DNA of 64,000 nt from Shinella sumterensis (GCF_004514425.2 NZ_MYFN02000005.1:124001-188000), one strand, 5' to 3'; numbered from the stretch's first letter, positions 1 to 11,128 are shown. Numbers and translations are program-made. The notes: generated by a model not told the origin, from the sequence alone.

Positions 1-965
1 TCGGCGATCTCGCGGCTCACCTGGCCCGTCAGCGTCGACTTGAACGGGAAGGCGGGCGTCCACCAGACTTCCGAGGACATGCCGTCGCCCAGCGGCCCGA
101 GCGCCTGCACGCCGCCCGGGAAGAGAAGTGCTGCGGCCACGGTGATGGCCTTCGGCTTGTAGCCCTGCTGGGCGCACTGGTTGACGAAGGTCTTGAGGTC
201 ATCGGGATAGGTAATGCCGCCGACGATTTCGCAGCCGGCATTCTTGAACGCGGCGATCTGTGCCGAATAGTCGTTGGTGCGCGGCTGGAAGAAGCCGGGA
301 ACAGTGATCTCGAAGCCGGCCTTCTGGGTGGGGGCGGGCAGGCCGTAATCGTTGTTGCCCCAGGTCTCGCCATCGGCGTTCTGCGGAAACAGCATGCCGA
401 CCTTGCGGTTCGTGTCGAGCGTGTTCCACAGGCCGACAAAGGTGTTCAGCGCCTCGTCGAGACCCCAGAAGAAGTGGTAGGTCCAGTTGAAGGGCTCGTT
501 CTGGCCGCCGCGCGGAAAGATCACGGCCTGCCAGGGGGCGCCGGTCGACAGGCACGGGCATTCGTTGAGTTCGGCCTGGTCGGCCGAAGGGCTGACGGTA
601 TCGGTGGTCGAGGCCGGCAGGAGCAGATGCACGCCGTCGTTCAGGATGAGGTCGCCGGCAACTTCGGCGGCGCGGTTCGGATCGGACTGGCTGTCGCGGA
701 TCAGGATCTCGACATCGAACTTGCCGGCGGCGGTCTCCAGGCCGTCCTTCAGCATCTCCTTGACCTTCTGCGCCGCCCAGCCGTCCGTCTCGCCGAACAG
801 CGCGAGGGGACCGGTGGTGGGCGTCACGAAGCCGAGCTTGATCGTGCCGGCCGATTGCGCCCTGGCGATCATCGGCGCGCCGAGCGTGGCGGCGGCAAGG
901 CCGGCCCCCATGCCCTTGAGCAGGGTGCGGCGGGATGGCTGCGCAAATTTCGTCTTCAGGTCCAC
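1..965 (-). CDS. ABC transporter substrate-binding protein, branched-chain amino-acid type (3' end outside window)
   Basis: Periplasmic ligand-binding component of an ABC importer, Leu/Ile/Val-binding (LivJ, Peripla_BP_6) type. I read it from a GTG at 965 preceded by a good AGGGAGGAG ribosome site; about 321 residues are present and the C-terminus runs off the left edge. Residues 11-17 read SRRTLLK, a twin-arginine motif, followed by a hydrophobic stretch and a likely cleavage after ARA at about residue 36, so Tat export is inferred. The mature start GTIKLGFVTPTTGPLALFG is typical of the family. The ligand cannot be read from sequence; many rhizobial members bind amides or aromatic compounds rather than amino acids. 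The next gene upstream on the same strand is an SDR oxidoreductase, which suggests a small catabolic transport locus. Confidence 0.85.
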   Translation of the reverse strand, partial: MDLKTKFAQPSRRTLLKGMGAGLAAATLGAPMIARAQSAGTIKLGFVTPTTGPLALFGETDGWAAQKVKEMLKDGLETAAGKFDVEILIRDSQSDPNRAAEVAGDLILNDGVHLLLPASTTDTVSPSADQAELNECPCLSTGAPWQAVIFPRGGQNEPFNWTYHFFWGLDEALNTFVGLWNTLDTNRKVGMLFPQNADGETWGNNDYGLPAPTQKAGFEITVPGFFQPRTNDYSAQIAAFKNAGCEIVGGITYPDDLKTFVNQCAQQGYKPKAITVAAALLFPGGVQALGPLGDGMSSEVWWTPAFPFKSTLTGQVSREIA

Positions 966-1045
966 CTTGGTCTCCTCCCTCTGGTGTTCTTGTCGTCTTG
1001 ACGCGCATGCGGTGGCGGCCGGTCCTCCCAGACCCGGCAATCGCC

Positions 1046-1864
1046 TCACTTGATGCGGTTCATCGAACCGCCGTCGATCACGATCTGGCTCCCTGTGACA
1101 TAGGATGAGCAGGGCGATGCCAGATAAAGCGCCAGCCCCTTGATATCCTCGGTGTCGCCGATCCGGCCGATCAGCGACTGCTCCTCGAAGGCCTTGCGGT
1201 CGGCCGGGATCTTCAGCCGCCCACCGGCAATGTTCGTCATGAAAGGCCCGGGCGAGATGCAGTTCACCAGGATGCCGAACATGCCCAGCTCCATCGCCAT
1301 CTGCCGGACGAAATGGTCGACGCCCGCCTTGGCCGGCATATAGGGCGTGCCGACGATCGCCTCGTTGATCTGCGCAGCAATCGAGGATGTGACGATGATG
1401 CGGCCGCCGCCCGTCGCCTTCATGTGGCGCGCGGAATGTTTCACGGTGGTGTAGACGGATGAGAGATTGACCTCGATGACCCGGTCCCAGTGATGGTCGT
1501 CGAGCACGTCGATCGCCCCTTCGGGGATGCGTTCGCCGGTCGTCGACAGGAAGCCCGGTCCGGCATCGATGCCGGCATTGGCGAAGACCACGTCGATGCG
1601 GCCATGGCGTTCGGCCACCGCATCGAAGGCCTCCTTCATGCGGGCACGATCGGCCACATCGACCACCTGCCCCCAGACATCGCCGCCATCGGCCTTGAGT
1701 TCGGCCACGACGCTGTCGAGCTGCGTTGGATTGAGATCGAAAATACAGACCCGCGCGCCGTTGTCCGCCATGACCTCGGCATAAGCACGGCCGATGCCAC
1801 TGGCGCCGCCGGTCACGATGACCGACTTGCCGCGAACGTCGAACATTTCCTCCAATGTCGCCAT
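1046..1864 (-). CDS. SDR-family NAD(P)-dependent oxidoreductase
   Basis: Classical short-chain dehydrogenase/reductase of 272 residues, cytoplasmic. The Rossmann motif TGGASGIG is at residues 18-25, followed by FANAG, a catalytic serine in IVTSS and the YMPAK catalytic Tyr-Lys pair. The end YVTGSQIVIDGGS is the usual SDR C-terminus. The start at 1864 (MATLEEMF) is chosen because GGGAGGAG lies just upstream; an earlier in-frame start would swallow this ribosome site. It is followed 80 bases later by the binding-protein gene on the same strand, so the two may be co-transcribed. The substrate is unknown; a polyol or hydroxy-acid dehydrogenase role is plausible but not shown. Confidence 0.9.
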   Translation of the reverse strand: MATLEEMFDVRGKSVIVTGGASGIGRAYAEVMADNGARVCIFDLNPTQLDSVVAELKADGGDVWGQVVDVADRARMKEAFDAVAERHGRIDVVFANAGIDAGPGFLSTTGERIPEGAIDVLDDHHWDRVIEVNLSSVYTTVKHSARHMKATGGGRIIVTSSIAAQINEAIVGTPYMPAKAGVDHFVRQMAMELGMFGILVNCISPGPFMTNIAGGRLKIPADRKAFEEQSLIGRIGDTEDIKGLALYLASPCSSYVTGSQIVIDGGSMNRIK

Positions 1865-2086
1865 TCTTCTCCTCCCGATTACCAGGAGGCTAACAGTGGC
1901 CAACACCCGTTTTAATGATTTTTTTCAACTTTAATATGTCGGATCGTTATGTTCTGGAACCTTGTCGTCCCGGCTTAAACTGCGCCGCTGATACGGATAA
2001 CCCATTCGCCTTGACCCGACTTGCAGACGGCTCTCGAAGTATCCAAAGTCGTGTTTTCGAGACTCTGAGGCCTGAAGGATAGATTC

Positions 2087-2886
2087 GTGAAAGTGATGTG
2101 CCTGAACGGCTGGGGCGGCAAGCTGCACGAAAAACTGTTGCCCTATCTCAAAAACAGCGAACCCGATGTCCTTTGCCTGCAGGAAGTCATTCACAGTCCC
2201 GAATCCGGCAAGGACTGGCTGACCTATCGCGATGGCGACCACGTCCTGGCGCAGCGCGCCAACTTCTTTCGCGATGTCTCGAACGCCTTGCCCGGTCATG
2301 TCGCCATCTTCTGCCCGGCGGCACAGGGCGTCCTCTGGGATCAGGACCAACCCGTCCCGTCGCAATGGGGGCTGGCGACGTTCGTGCGCCGCTCTCTGCC
2401 CATCATCGGCCAGATACAGGGCTTTGTTCACAAGGGCTTTTCACCGGCCGGCTATGGCGAGCATCCGCGGTCTCGCAGCGCCCATGGCGTCAGGGTCTAT
2501 GATCACAGCGCGGGACGGTCCGTCAGTATCACGCATATGCACGGGCTGCGCGATCTGAACGGCAAGATGGATACACCCGAACGCGCCGCGCAGGCACGAA
2601 GGTTGCTCGATCTTTCCGACAGATTTCAGAGCCGGGTGACGTCGTAGTGGTCTGCGGCGACTTCAATGTCGAACCCGGCAGCGAAACGCTCGCCATCCTC
2701 GCCGATGCCGGACTGCATGAGCTGGTGACGGCGCGTGGCATTGAGAGCACCCGAACCACGCACTACAAGAAACAGGGCCGGTTCGCCGACTATATGCTTG
2801 TGAACCGCGTGGACGCCGTGACGTCGTTCGACGTCATCCATGACCCGGAAGTCTCGGATCACTGCCCTCTCGTTCTACAATTATAA
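2087..2886 (+). pseudogene. Endonuclease/exonuclease/phosphatase family gene, frameshifted
   Basis: Two adjacent reading frames together make one EEP-fold hydrolase of about 266 residues. The first runs from a GTG at 2087 (AAGGA upstream) to a stop at 2647 and carries the N-terminal LNGWGGK and CLQEV motifs, the latter holding the metal-binding Glu. The second frame carries the rest: VVVVCGDFNVEPGS and the C-terminal SDHCPL, which hold catalytic Asp/Asn and His. The frames join if one T is restored in the TTT at 2624-2626, giving DRFSEPGDVVVVCGDF. A single-base loss in a T run is either a real inactivating mutation or a sequencing error. The first ORF alone lacks half of the active site. An intact distant relative lies at 5562-6422. 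Confidence 0.8.
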
Positions 2887-2957
2887 CCAGTATATCAGCG
2901 GGGATCGCAGCACGTCTGTGAAGACGGTTTTGCGGGAGTGCGATCATCAGCGAGGAA

Positions 2958-3047
2958 TGGCGGAGAGGGTGGGATTCGAACCCACGATACCCTTGCAGGT
3001 ATGCCGCATTTCGAGTGCGGTGCATTCGACCACTCTGCCACCTCTCC
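2958..3047 (-). tRNA. serT: tRNA-Ser(CGA)
   Basis: A 90-nt class II tRNA on the minus strand. The acceptor arm is GGAGAGG (3041-3047) pairing with 2962-2968, with discriminator G and an encoded CCA at 2958-2960. The anticodon loop is CTCGAAA with anticodon CGA (complement of 3011-3013), reading UCG serine codons. The T-arm GGTTCGAATCC is intact, and a long variable arm between the anticodon and T stems is as expected for tRNA-Ser. Confidence 0.97.
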
Positions 3048-3385
3048 GGATGTCGGTCGGCACCTTTGAGGCGCGGGCGGTACATAGCGGGTGTCGTGCA
3101 GGCTGGCAAGAGGCCTTGACTGCTGAAAGGTCATCTATTTGTCATGGTGACGGAAATTCCCTTGACAGTTTCCCGCCCCTCACCTATTGCGCAAGGTGCA
3201 GTGGCATGGGTCTCGCCCGTGCCGCGACATGGTTCTTTTTGTCGAGCGGCCTGATTTTTCGGCGCCGCGTTCTGCGGGAACCACCCGAGCCGGTGATGCG
3301 CCAATGCATCGCCATCCCTGTCGACTGATAAAAAGACGGCCGTGCCCCAGGGCGCAGAGCCGGCACGAACATGAAAGGATACAAA
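3048..3385. other. Intergenic region: rplU promoter and long leader
   Basis: No protein gene is supported here. The region separates tRNA-Ser (minus strand) from rplU (plus strand) and holds a good sigma-70-type promoter at 3162-3190. The predicted transcript would have a leader of about 190 nt before the rplU start. A near-perfect stem, GGCATGGG with its partner CCCGTGCC around 3205-3225, lies at the start of this leader. Confidence 0.5.
3162..3190 (+). promoter_or_regulatory. Predicted sigma-70-type promoter for rplU-rpmA
   Basis: A perfect TTGACA (3162-3167), a 17-base spacer and TATTGC (3185-3190) match the housekeeping consensus well. Transcription would start near 3197 and run into rplU. 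Confidence 0.7.
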
Positions 3386-3760
3386 ATGTTCGCAGTCATC
3401 AAGACCGGCGGTAAGCAGTACCGCGTGGCCGCCAACGACGTTCTGACAATTGAAAAGCTGTCGGGCGACGCTGGTGCAAAGATCGAATTCACCGAAGTGC
3501 TGATGGTCGGCGTCGGCGCCGATGCGACGATCGGTGCGCCCTTCGTCGAAGGCGCGATCGTCACCGCAGAAGTCGTCGAGCACGGCCGCGCCAAGAAGGT
3601 CATCGCCTTCAAGAAGCGTCGTCGCCAGAACTCGAAGCGTTCGCGCGGTCATCGTCAGCACAACACGACTGTCCGTATCATCGACATCGCAGCCGCCGGC
3701 GGCAAGGCAAAGAAGGCTTCCAAGAAGTCTGAAGCCGAAGCCGTTGCAGCAGCCGAATAA
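3386..3760 (+). CDS. rplU: 50S ribosomal protein L21
   Basis: Large-subunit protein L21, which binds 23S rRNA. The start [14 protein letters not shown] is diagnostic. ATG 3386 is chosen over an upstream in-frame ATG at 3371 because AAAGGA at 3374-3379 sits at the right distance and the family begins MFAVI. The conserved basic block [16 protein letters not shown] is present, with a KA-rich C-terminal tail common in Rhizobiales. Length is 124 residues against about 103 in E. coli, the excess being the tail. rpmA follows after 25 bases in the usual pair. Confidence 0.97.
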   Translation: MFAVIKTGGKQYRVAANDVLTIEKLSGDAGAKIEFTEVLMVGVGADATIGAPFVEGAIVTAEVVEHGRAKKVIAFKKRRRQNSKRSRGHRQHNTTVRIIDIAAAGGKAKKASKKSEAEAVAAAE

Positions 3761-3785
3761 CCCGGACAGGTAAAGGAGAACTCCC

Positions 3786-4055
3786 ATGGCACACAAAAAA
3801 GCTGGCGGTTCCTCGCGCAACGGTCGCGATTCCGAGTCCAAGCGTCTTGGCGTGAAGAAGTTCGGCGGCGAAGCCGTGCTCGCAGGCAACATTATCGTGC
3901 GTCAGCGCGGTACGCAGTGGCATCCCGGTGCCAATGTCGGTCTCGGCAAGGATCACACGATCTTCGCTCTCACGGCTGGCAATGTGAATTTCCGTACGAA
4001 GGCCAACGGTCGCGTTTACGTGTCTGTGGCCCCGAAAGCGGAAGCAGCGGAATAA
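3786..4055 (+). CDS. rpmA: 50S ribosomal protein L27
   Basis: Large-subunit protein L27 of 89 residues, whose N-terminus reaches the peptidyl-transferase centre. It begins [19 protein letters not shown], so no Firmicute-style N-terminal cleavage extension is present. The core [26 protein letters not shown] is typical. AAGGAG lies eight bases before the ATG. It is co-transcribed with rplU and a strong terminator follows. Confidence 0.98.
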   Translation: MAHKKAGGSSRNGRDSESKRLGVKKFGGEAVLAGNIIVRQRGTQWHPGANVGLGKDHTIFALTAGNVNFRTKANGRVYVSVAPKAEAAE

Positions 4056-4125
4056 GCCGGTAGCGCTCTAAAACAGCCGGCGTCTCATCGACCCGGCTGG
4101 CGCGACAGGTTTCAGGCCTGAAGAA

Positions 4126-4164
4126 GAAAAAGGGAGATGAGGCAAGACCTTATCTCCCTTTTTC
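4126..4164 (+). terminator. Rho-independent terminator after rpmA
   Basis: The arms AAAAAGGGAGAT (4127-4138) and ATCTCCCTTTTT (4152-4163) form a perfect 12-bp stem with a 13-base loop, the 3' arm ending in the T run. Confidence 0.85.
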
Positions 4165-4181
4165 GTTCTGGAGGACTGAAC

Positions 4182-4814
4182 ATGCAAACCGAACTGTTGC
4201 GGGAAGACCAATCAAGGTCTCCCCAGGAAAGGCCAAGGCCTGAACGGTCGAGGACCGATTGCCCGATCTTGCTGTCGCCGCGGCTCGTCATGAGAGCCCC
4301 GCACGAAGACGACATCGACGCCCTTGCCCATCTCGCCAACAACGCCAATATCGCCAACATGGTCGCCCGCATGCCGCACCCCTACACGGTTGCGGACGCC
4401 GCCGATTTCGTGCGACGCACGCGCGACGGCGCGATTGGCAAGTGCGTCTATGCCATCACGAAAGCCGACAACGGCGCCTTCCTCGGTTGCTGCGGGATCG
4501 AGCCGCATGACGACGGACGCACGGTCGAGCTGGGCTATTGGCTGGGCGAACCCTACTGGAACCAGGGTTATGTCACGGAAGCGGCCCATGCGCTGATCGA
4601 CATGGTCTTCCGCACCCGCGACATCGAACAGATCGATGCGCGCTGCCGGGTCATGAACATCCCCTCGCGGCGGGTCATCCAGAAGTGCGGCTTCCAGTTC
4701 CAGGCGACCGGCATGGTGCAGAGCCTTGCCGTCGGCGGCATGGTGCCCGTCGAATGGTACCGGCTCGACCGCAAGACCTGGGTCTCGCTGAAGAGCTGGG
4801 GAGGCATGCGATGA
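4182..4814 (+). CDS. GNAT-family N-acetyltransferase (RimJ/RimL type), first of a pair
   Basis: A 210-residue acetyl-CoA-dependent acetyltransferase of the Acetyltransf_3/RimJ-RimL type. The features are an N-terminal substrate strand (LLSPRLVMRAPHEDDIDALAHL), VELGYWLGEPYWNQGYVTEA, where the acetyl-CoA-binding loop lies, and a final RVIQKCGFQF. The start at 4182 is chosen because GGAGG precedes it and the alternative ATG 4137 lies inside the rpmA terminator. The stop overlaps the ATG of the next GNAT gene, so the two are translationally coupled. The substrate is unknown. Confidence 0.9.
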   Translation: MQTELLREDQSRSPQERPRPERSRTDCPILLSPRLVMRAPHEDDIDALAHLANNANIANMVARMPHPYTVADAADFVRRTRDGAIGKCVYAITKADNGAFLGCCGIEPHDDGRTVELGYWLGEPYWNQGYVTEAAHALIDMVFRTRDIEQIDARCRVMNIPSRRVIQKCGFQFQATGMVQSLAVGGMVPVEWYRLDRKTWVSLKSWGGMR

Positions 4815-5401
4815 ACGCCATGCAAACCTCCGTCGAACGGGCCCGCACCGCCGGCCCCGGCCCCTGCCCGACCATCGCGACGGCGCGCCTGGTGCTGCGT
4901 CCGCACCGCATGTCCGATGCCGACGCCATCGCCCAGTCGCTTGCCGACTTCCAGGTCTCGCGCATGCTGGCGCGGGTTCCCGCCCCCTATGACCGGCAGG
5001 ATGCCGCCGAGTGGCTTGCCGTGGCGACCACCGATCTCAACGATGGCTGGGCCTTCGCCATCACCGCCGGCGACGACGTGCATATCGGCTGCGTTTCCTT
5101 CGAGAGACGGAGCAAAGGCTGGGAAATCGGCTACTGGCTGAACCGCTTCTACTGGCAGCGCGGCTATATGAGCGAGGCCGTGCATGCGGCCATCGCCCGC
5201 TTCCTGATGCGCATGCCGGGCACGGAAATCCACTCGGGCATCTTCGCCGACAACCTCGCGTCTCTTCGCGTGCAGGAAAAGGCGGGCTTCCGCATCACCG
5301 GTTGCAGCGACGTCTTCAGCGTCGCGCGCGCCGCCATGGTGCCGCATCTCGAGACCGTGCTGGCGCCGGGCGATTTTCGCCCTGCGATGCCAAGGCAGTG
5401 A
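4811..5401 (+). CDS. GNAT-family N-acetyltransferase, second of a pair
   Basis: A 196-residue paralogue of the preceding gene. Shared landmarks are TARLVLRPHRMSDADAIA near the N-terminus, WEIGYWLNRFYWQRGYMSEAVHAA in the acetyl-CoA region and LRVQEKAGFRITG at the end. The ATG at 4811 overlaps the upstream stop as ATGA. The arrangement suggests tandem duplication followed by divergence, possibly giving a heteromeric enzyme or two substrates. No function beyond acyl transfer can be assigned. Confidence 0.9.
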   Translation: MNAMQTSVERARTAGPGPCPTIATARLVLRPHRMSDADAIAQSLADFQVSRMLARVPAPYDRQDAAEWLAVATTDLNDGWAFAITAGDDVHIGCVSFERRSKGWEIGYWLNRFYWQRGYMSEAVHAAIARFLMRMPGTEIHSGIFADNLASLRVQEKAGFRITGCSDVFSVARAAMVPHLETVLAPGDFRPAMPRQ

Positions 5402-5430
5402 CAACCAAGCGGGGCGGAGACATCCGCCCA

Positions 5431-5526
5431 CCTCTCTTTCGTCATCCTCGGGTTCAACCCGAGGATCCACGCGGCGCCCGCGGCGGTGGATGGTCGGGTC
5501 AAGCCCGCCCGTGACGGAGGAGAGGG
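5431..5526. repeat. Dispersed palindromic intergenic repeat, copy 1
   Basis: A multi-hairpin element. An outer stem CCTCTC..CGTCA / TGACGGAGGAGAGG encloses CCTCGGGTT-C-AACCCGAGG, then ATCCAC..GTGGAT, then CGGG-TCAAG-CCCG. The phrase built on TCCTCGGGTT(C/G)AACCCGAGGAT recurs at 41821-41890. It resembles the mosaic intergenic palindromes known in rhizobia; exact family membership is not established here. Confidence 0.7.
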
Positions 5527-5561
5527 GTAGTGCTTCAGCCGAAGCTGGGAAAACTGCCGCT

Positions 5562-7518
<1,957 letters not shown>

Positions 7519-7519
7519 G

Positions 7520-8692
7520 ATGACCAGGAACCGCAAACCGCTCGGAAAATACCGCCGGATTGTGATCAAGATCGGCTCGGCGCTGCTTGTCGACCGCGCG
7601 AGCGGCCTCAGGAAGGCTTGGCTCGATGCGATGTGCAAGGATATTGCCGCATTGAAGGCCGGCGGCACCGAGGTTCTCGTCGTCTCCTCCGGCGCCATCG
7701 CGCTCGGCCGTTCCGTGCTGAAGGTGCCCTCTGGTGCCCTGAAGCTGGAGGAAAGCCAGGCCGCCGCCGCCGTGGGCCAGATCGCGCTGGCGCGCGCCTG
7801 GTCGGAAAGCCTTTCGGCCGACGCTATCGTCGCCGGCCAGATCCTCCTGACGCTGGGCGATACCGAGGAGCGCCGCCGCTACCTCAATGCGCGCGCGACG
7901 ATCAACCAGCTCCTGAAACTCGGGGCCGTGCCGATCATCAACGAGAACGACACGGTCGCCACCACGGAAATCCGCTATGGCGACAACGACCGGCTAGCCG
8001 CCCGCGTCGCCACCATGACGGGCGCCGACCTGCTGGTGCTGCTGTCGGATATCGACGGGCTCTACACCGCCCCGCCGCATCTCGACCCCGACGCGAAATT
8101 CCTCGAGATCATCCCGGCCATCACGCCGGAAATCGAGGCGATGGCCGGTGGCGCGGCGTCAGAACTGTCGCGCGGCGGCATGCGCACCAAGATCGACGCC
8201 GGCAAGATCGCGACGGGCGCGGGTTGCGCCATGATCATCGCCTCGGGCAAGGTCGACCATCCGCTGCGCGCCATCGAAGAGGGCGCACGCTCGTCGTGGT
8301 TTGCACCGTCGGGGTCGCCTGTGACCGCGCGCAAGACGTGGATTGCCGGGCAATTGCAGCCGGCCGGACGGCTGGAAATCGATGCGGGTGCGGAAACCGC
8401 GCTCAGTGCCGGGAAAAGCCTGCTGCCCGCCGGCGTGCGCGGCGTATGGGGGTCGTTTTCGCGCGGCGACACGGTTTCGATCTACGGTACGAACGGCCGC
8501 GAGATCGCCCGCGGCCTCGCGGGCTACGATGCCGACGAGGCGCGGCTGATCGTCGGCAAGAAATCGGCGGATATCGCCGCCATTCTGGGCTATGCCGGCC
8601 GCGCCGCCATGGTGCACCGGGACGACCTCGTGGTGACCGGCCTTGCCGTGCCGGCCGCTGCCGAGGCAGGGAAGGATTTGAGCCATGCTTGA
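7520..8692 (+). CDS. proB: Glutamate 5-kinase
   Basis: First step of proline synthesis, ATP-dependent phosphorylation of glutamate. About 390 residues: an amino-acid kinase domain ([60 protein letters not shown]) followed by a C-terminal PUA domain from about residue 285. ATG 7520 follows the obgE stop by one base; an in-frame ATG at 7499 overlapping obgE is possible, and neither start has a strong ribosome site. It overlaps proA by 8 bases, so translational coupling is likely. Confidence 0.95.
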   Translation: MTRNRKPLGKYRRIVIKIGSALLVDRASGLRKAWLDAMCKDIAALKAGGTEVLVVSSGAIALGRSVLKVPSGALKLEESQAAAAVGQIALARAWSESLSADAIVAGQILLTLGDTEERRRYLNARATINQLLKLGAVPIINENDTVATTEIRYGDNDRLAARVATMTGADLLVLLSDIDGLYTAPPHLDPDAKFLEIIPAITPEIEAMAGGAASELSRGGMRTKIDAGKIATGAGCAMIIASGKVDHPLRAIEEGARSSWFAPSGSPVTARKTWIAGQLQPAGRLEIDAGAETALSAGKSLLPAGVRGVWGSFSRGDTVSIYGTNGREIARGLAGYDADEARLIVGKKSADIAAILGYAGRAAMVHRDDLVVTGLAVPAAAEAGKDLSHA

Positions 8693-9962
8693 CCAGGTCA
8701 GGACCGATATCGACGCCCTGATGGACACGATCGGCCGCAATGCCCGCGCCGCCGCCCGTCCGCTTTCCATCGCCAGCGCGGAAGAGAAGAACCGCGCGCT
8801 GGAAGTCATGGCCGCCGAGATCCTGGCGAACCGCGACGCGATCCTTGCCGCCAATGCGCTCGACCTTGCCAATGCGAAGGAGAGCGGCGTCGCCGCATCC
8901 TTCCTCGACCGGCTGACATTGACGCCCGAGCGCATCGAAGGCATCGCCGCCGCCATCCGCGACATTGCCGGCCTCAAGGATCCGGTCGGCGACGTCATTG
9001 CCGAATGGGACCGGCCGAACGGCCTGCATATCGAACGCGTGCGCACGCCGCTCGGCGTCATCGGCGTGATCTACGAGAGCCGCCCGAACGTGACGGCGGA
9101 TGCCGGCGCGCTGTGCCTGAAGGCCGGAAACGCCGTGATCCTGCGTGGCGGGTCGGACAGCGTGAATTCATCGCAGGCTATCCATTCCTGCCTGGTCGCC
9201 GGTCTCAAGGCCGCCGGCCTGCCGGAGCACGCCATCCAGTATGTGCCGGTGACGGATCGTGCGGCCGTCGGCGCCATGCTGTCGGGCCTCGGCGGCGCCA
9301 TCGACGTCATCGTGCCGCGCGGTGGCAAGAGCCTCGTCGCGCGCGTGCAGAGCGAGGCCCGCGTGCCGGTCTTCGCGCATCTCGAAGGCCTCTGCCACGT
9401 CTATGTCGACAAATCCGCCAGGCTGGAAATGGCAAGGGATATCGTCCTGAACGCCAAGATGCGCCGCACCGGCGTCTGCGGCTCCGCCGAAACGCTGCTG
9501 ATCGACCGCGCCGCGGCCGATACGCATCTTGCCCCGCTGGTCGAAGGCTTGCTGGCCGCCGGTTGCGAGGTCCGGGCGACGGACGAGATCCGCGCGCGCA
9601 TCCCCAGTCTCGTGCCAGCGACCGAGGCGGACTGGTCGACCGAATATCTCGACGCGATCATCTCCGTTTCGCTGGTCGACGGTATCTCGGGCGCCATCGA
9701 GCACATCAACCGCTGGTCTTCCGCCCATACGGAGGCTGTCATCGCCGACGACCCCGGCGTGGTCGAGCGCTTCTTCACCGAGATCGATTCGGCGATCCTG
9801 CTGCACAATGCCTCCACGCAGTTCGCCGATGGCGGGGAATTCGGCATGGGCGGCGAGATCGGCATCGCCACCGGCAAGATGCATGCGCGCGGCCCCGTCG
9901 GCGTCGAGCAGCTCACCTCCTTCAAGTACCGAGTGCGCGGCACCGGACAGGTGCGGCCCTGA
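8685..9962 (+). CDS. proA: Glutamate-5-semialdehyde dehydrogenase (gamma-glutamyl phosphate reductase)
   Basis: Second proline step, NADPH-dependent reduction of glutamyl-5-phosphate; 425 residues with the aldehyde-dehydrogenase fold. Visible motifs are [27 protein letters not shown], the catalytic cysteine in [13 protein letters not shown] and the C-terminal [23 protein letters not shown]. The ATG lies inside the proB 3' end. Substrate channelling between the ProB and ProA products is known from the family. Confidence 0.97.
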   Translation: MLDQVRTDIDALMDTIGRNARAAARPLSIASAEEKNRALEVMAAEILANRDAILAANALDLANAKESGVAASFLDRLTLTPERIEGIAAAIRDIAGLKDPVGDVIAEWDRPNGLHIERVRTPLGVIGVIYESRPNVTADAGALCLKAGNAVILRGGSDSVNSSQAIHSCLVAGLKAAGLPEHAIQYVPVTDRAAVGAMLSGLGGAIDVIVPRGGKSLVARVQSEARVPVFAHLEGLCHVYVDKSARLEMARDIVLNAKMRRTGVCGSAETLLIDRAAADTHLAPLVEGLLAAGCEVRATDEIRARIPSLVPATEADWSTEYLDAIISVSLVDGISGAIEHINRWSSAHTEAVIADDPGVVERFFTEIDSAILLHNASTQFADGGEFGMGGEIGIATGKMHARGPVGVEQLTSFKYRVRGTGQVRP

Positions 9963-9963
9963 G

Positions 9964-10608
9964 GTGACGTCGGACGCGGTCGAAGAACGCTATCTGAGAA
10001 TGCCCCATGTCGAGAAAGGCATGGCGGTCGGCCTGTTCGGCGGTTCCTTCAATCCGCCGCACGAGGGCCATGCGCTCGTGGCCGAAACGGCCCTGCGCCG
10101 GCTCGGCCTCGACCAGCTCTGGTGGATGGTGACGCCCGGAAACCCGCTGAAGGACCACAAGCAACTTGCGCCGCTCGCAGAGCGCATCCGCATGAGCGAG
10201 GCCATCGCGCCCGGGCCGCGTGTGAAGGTGACGGCCTTCGAGAAGCGGCTCGGCCAGAGCTATACTGCCAAGACGCTGGAGCGCGTGCAGGCGCTGAACC
10301 GCGGGGTGAATTTCGTCTGGATCATGGGCGCGGACAATCTCGCGACATTCCACAAGTGGCAGAACTGGCGGAAGATCGCCTGCACCTTCCCCATCGCCGT
10401 CATCGACCGGCCGGGCTCGACGCTCGCCTATCTCTCCTCGCGCATGGCCAAGACCTTCGACTATGCCCGCGTCGACGAAGAGGACGCCATGACGCTGCCG
10501 GGCCGGCGCGCACCCGCCTGGACCTTCATCCACGGGCCGCGCTCGGCGCTCAGTTCCACGGCCCTGCGCACGCGCACCGACCTAGATAAAACCATCCCTC
10601 AGAAGTGA
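9964..10608 (+). CDS. nadD: Nicotinate-nucleotide adenylyltransferase
   Basis: Converts nicotinate mononucleotide to deamido-NAD, a core NAD step. The ATP-binding start GLFGGSFNPPHEGH and the terminal SSTALR motif (variant of ISSTxIR) are clear. I use the GTG at 9964, one base after the proA stop; an in-frame ATG at 10000 (MPHVEKGMAVGLFGG) is an equally reasonable start and would remove 12 residues. It sits in the conserved proBA-nadD-rsfS-rlmH order. Confidence 0.93.
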   Translation: MTSDAVEERYLRMPHVEKGMAVGLFGGSFNPPHEGHALVAETALRRLGLDQLWWMVTPGNPLKDHKQLAPLAERIRMSEAIAPGPRVKVTAFEKRLGQSYTAKTLERVQALNRGVNFVWIMGADNLATFHKWQNWRKIACTFPIAVIDRPGSTLAYLSSRMAKTFDYARVDEEDAMTLPGRRAPAWTFIHGPRSALSSTALRTRTDLDKTIPQK

Positions 10609-10705
10609 CGTCTTGAAACCGATACCCATTGATGCCTACATTTGGCAGGTATCGGCGCGCTTTGCCGGTACGGGACGTGCTGTTCTGATCCAGAAAGGAA
10701 CGAAC

Positions 10706-11119
10706 CTGACAACAGTGCACGCAAAGGGGAACGTCTATGGCGTTTTCTCCAAGAGCGCGGGACGCAGCGACGATGCAGCCGACCGTGCCCTTCAACTGGT
10801 CCTCGCCAGTCTCGAGGACTCGAAGGCAGAAGATATCGTGTCCATCAACATTGCCGGGAAATCGGCGCTGGGCGACTACATGGTGGTCGTGTCCGGACGC
10901 TCGAACCGTCATGTGATGGCGATCGCCGATCACCTCATCTCCGATCTCAAGGACGAAGGCCTGGGCAATGCCCGCGTCGAGGGCCTTGAAGCCGGCGACT
11001 GGGTGCTGATCGACACGGGCGATATCATCATCCATGTGTTCCGGCCGGAAATCCGGGAGTTCTACAACATCGAACGGATGTGGGCGGCTCCCGAAATCGA
11101 GGACGGTACGGTTCACTGA
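10706..11119 (+). CDS. rsfS: Ribosomal silencing factor RsfS
   Basis: RsfS/RsfA/Iojap protein of 137 residues; in the family it binds L14 on the 50S subunit and blocks subunit joining in starvation. The core LEDSKAEDIVSINIAGKSALGDYMVVVSGRS and the end DTGDIIIHVFRPEIREFYNIERMW are diagnostic. No in-frame ATG exists upstream. AAAGGA at 10694-10699 is spaced for a CTG at 10706, giving a protein beginning (M)TTVHAKGN as I recall for rhizobial homologues; a GTG at 10715 and a TTG at 10613 are alternatives. The gene is certain, the start is not. Confidence 0.9.
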   Translation: MTTVHAKGNVYGVFSKSAGRSDDAADRALQLVLASLEDSKAEDIVSINIAGKSALGDYMVVVSGRSNRHVMAIADHLISDLKDEGLGNARVEGLEAGDWVLIDTGDIIIHVFRPEIREFYNIERMWAAPEIEDGTVH

Positions 11120-11128
11120 GCGGATCCG

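Noticed and set aside
199-1008. Minus-strand ORF of 269 codons over the binding-protein gene
   Set aside because: Arg/Pro-rich out-of-frame reading; the true frame from GTG 965 gives a Tat signal and a binding-protein fold.
2620-2650. Programmed -1 frameshift in the EEP gene
   Set aside because: The site lacks a proper heptameric slippery sequence and no strong downstream structure is evident; simple base loss is more economical.
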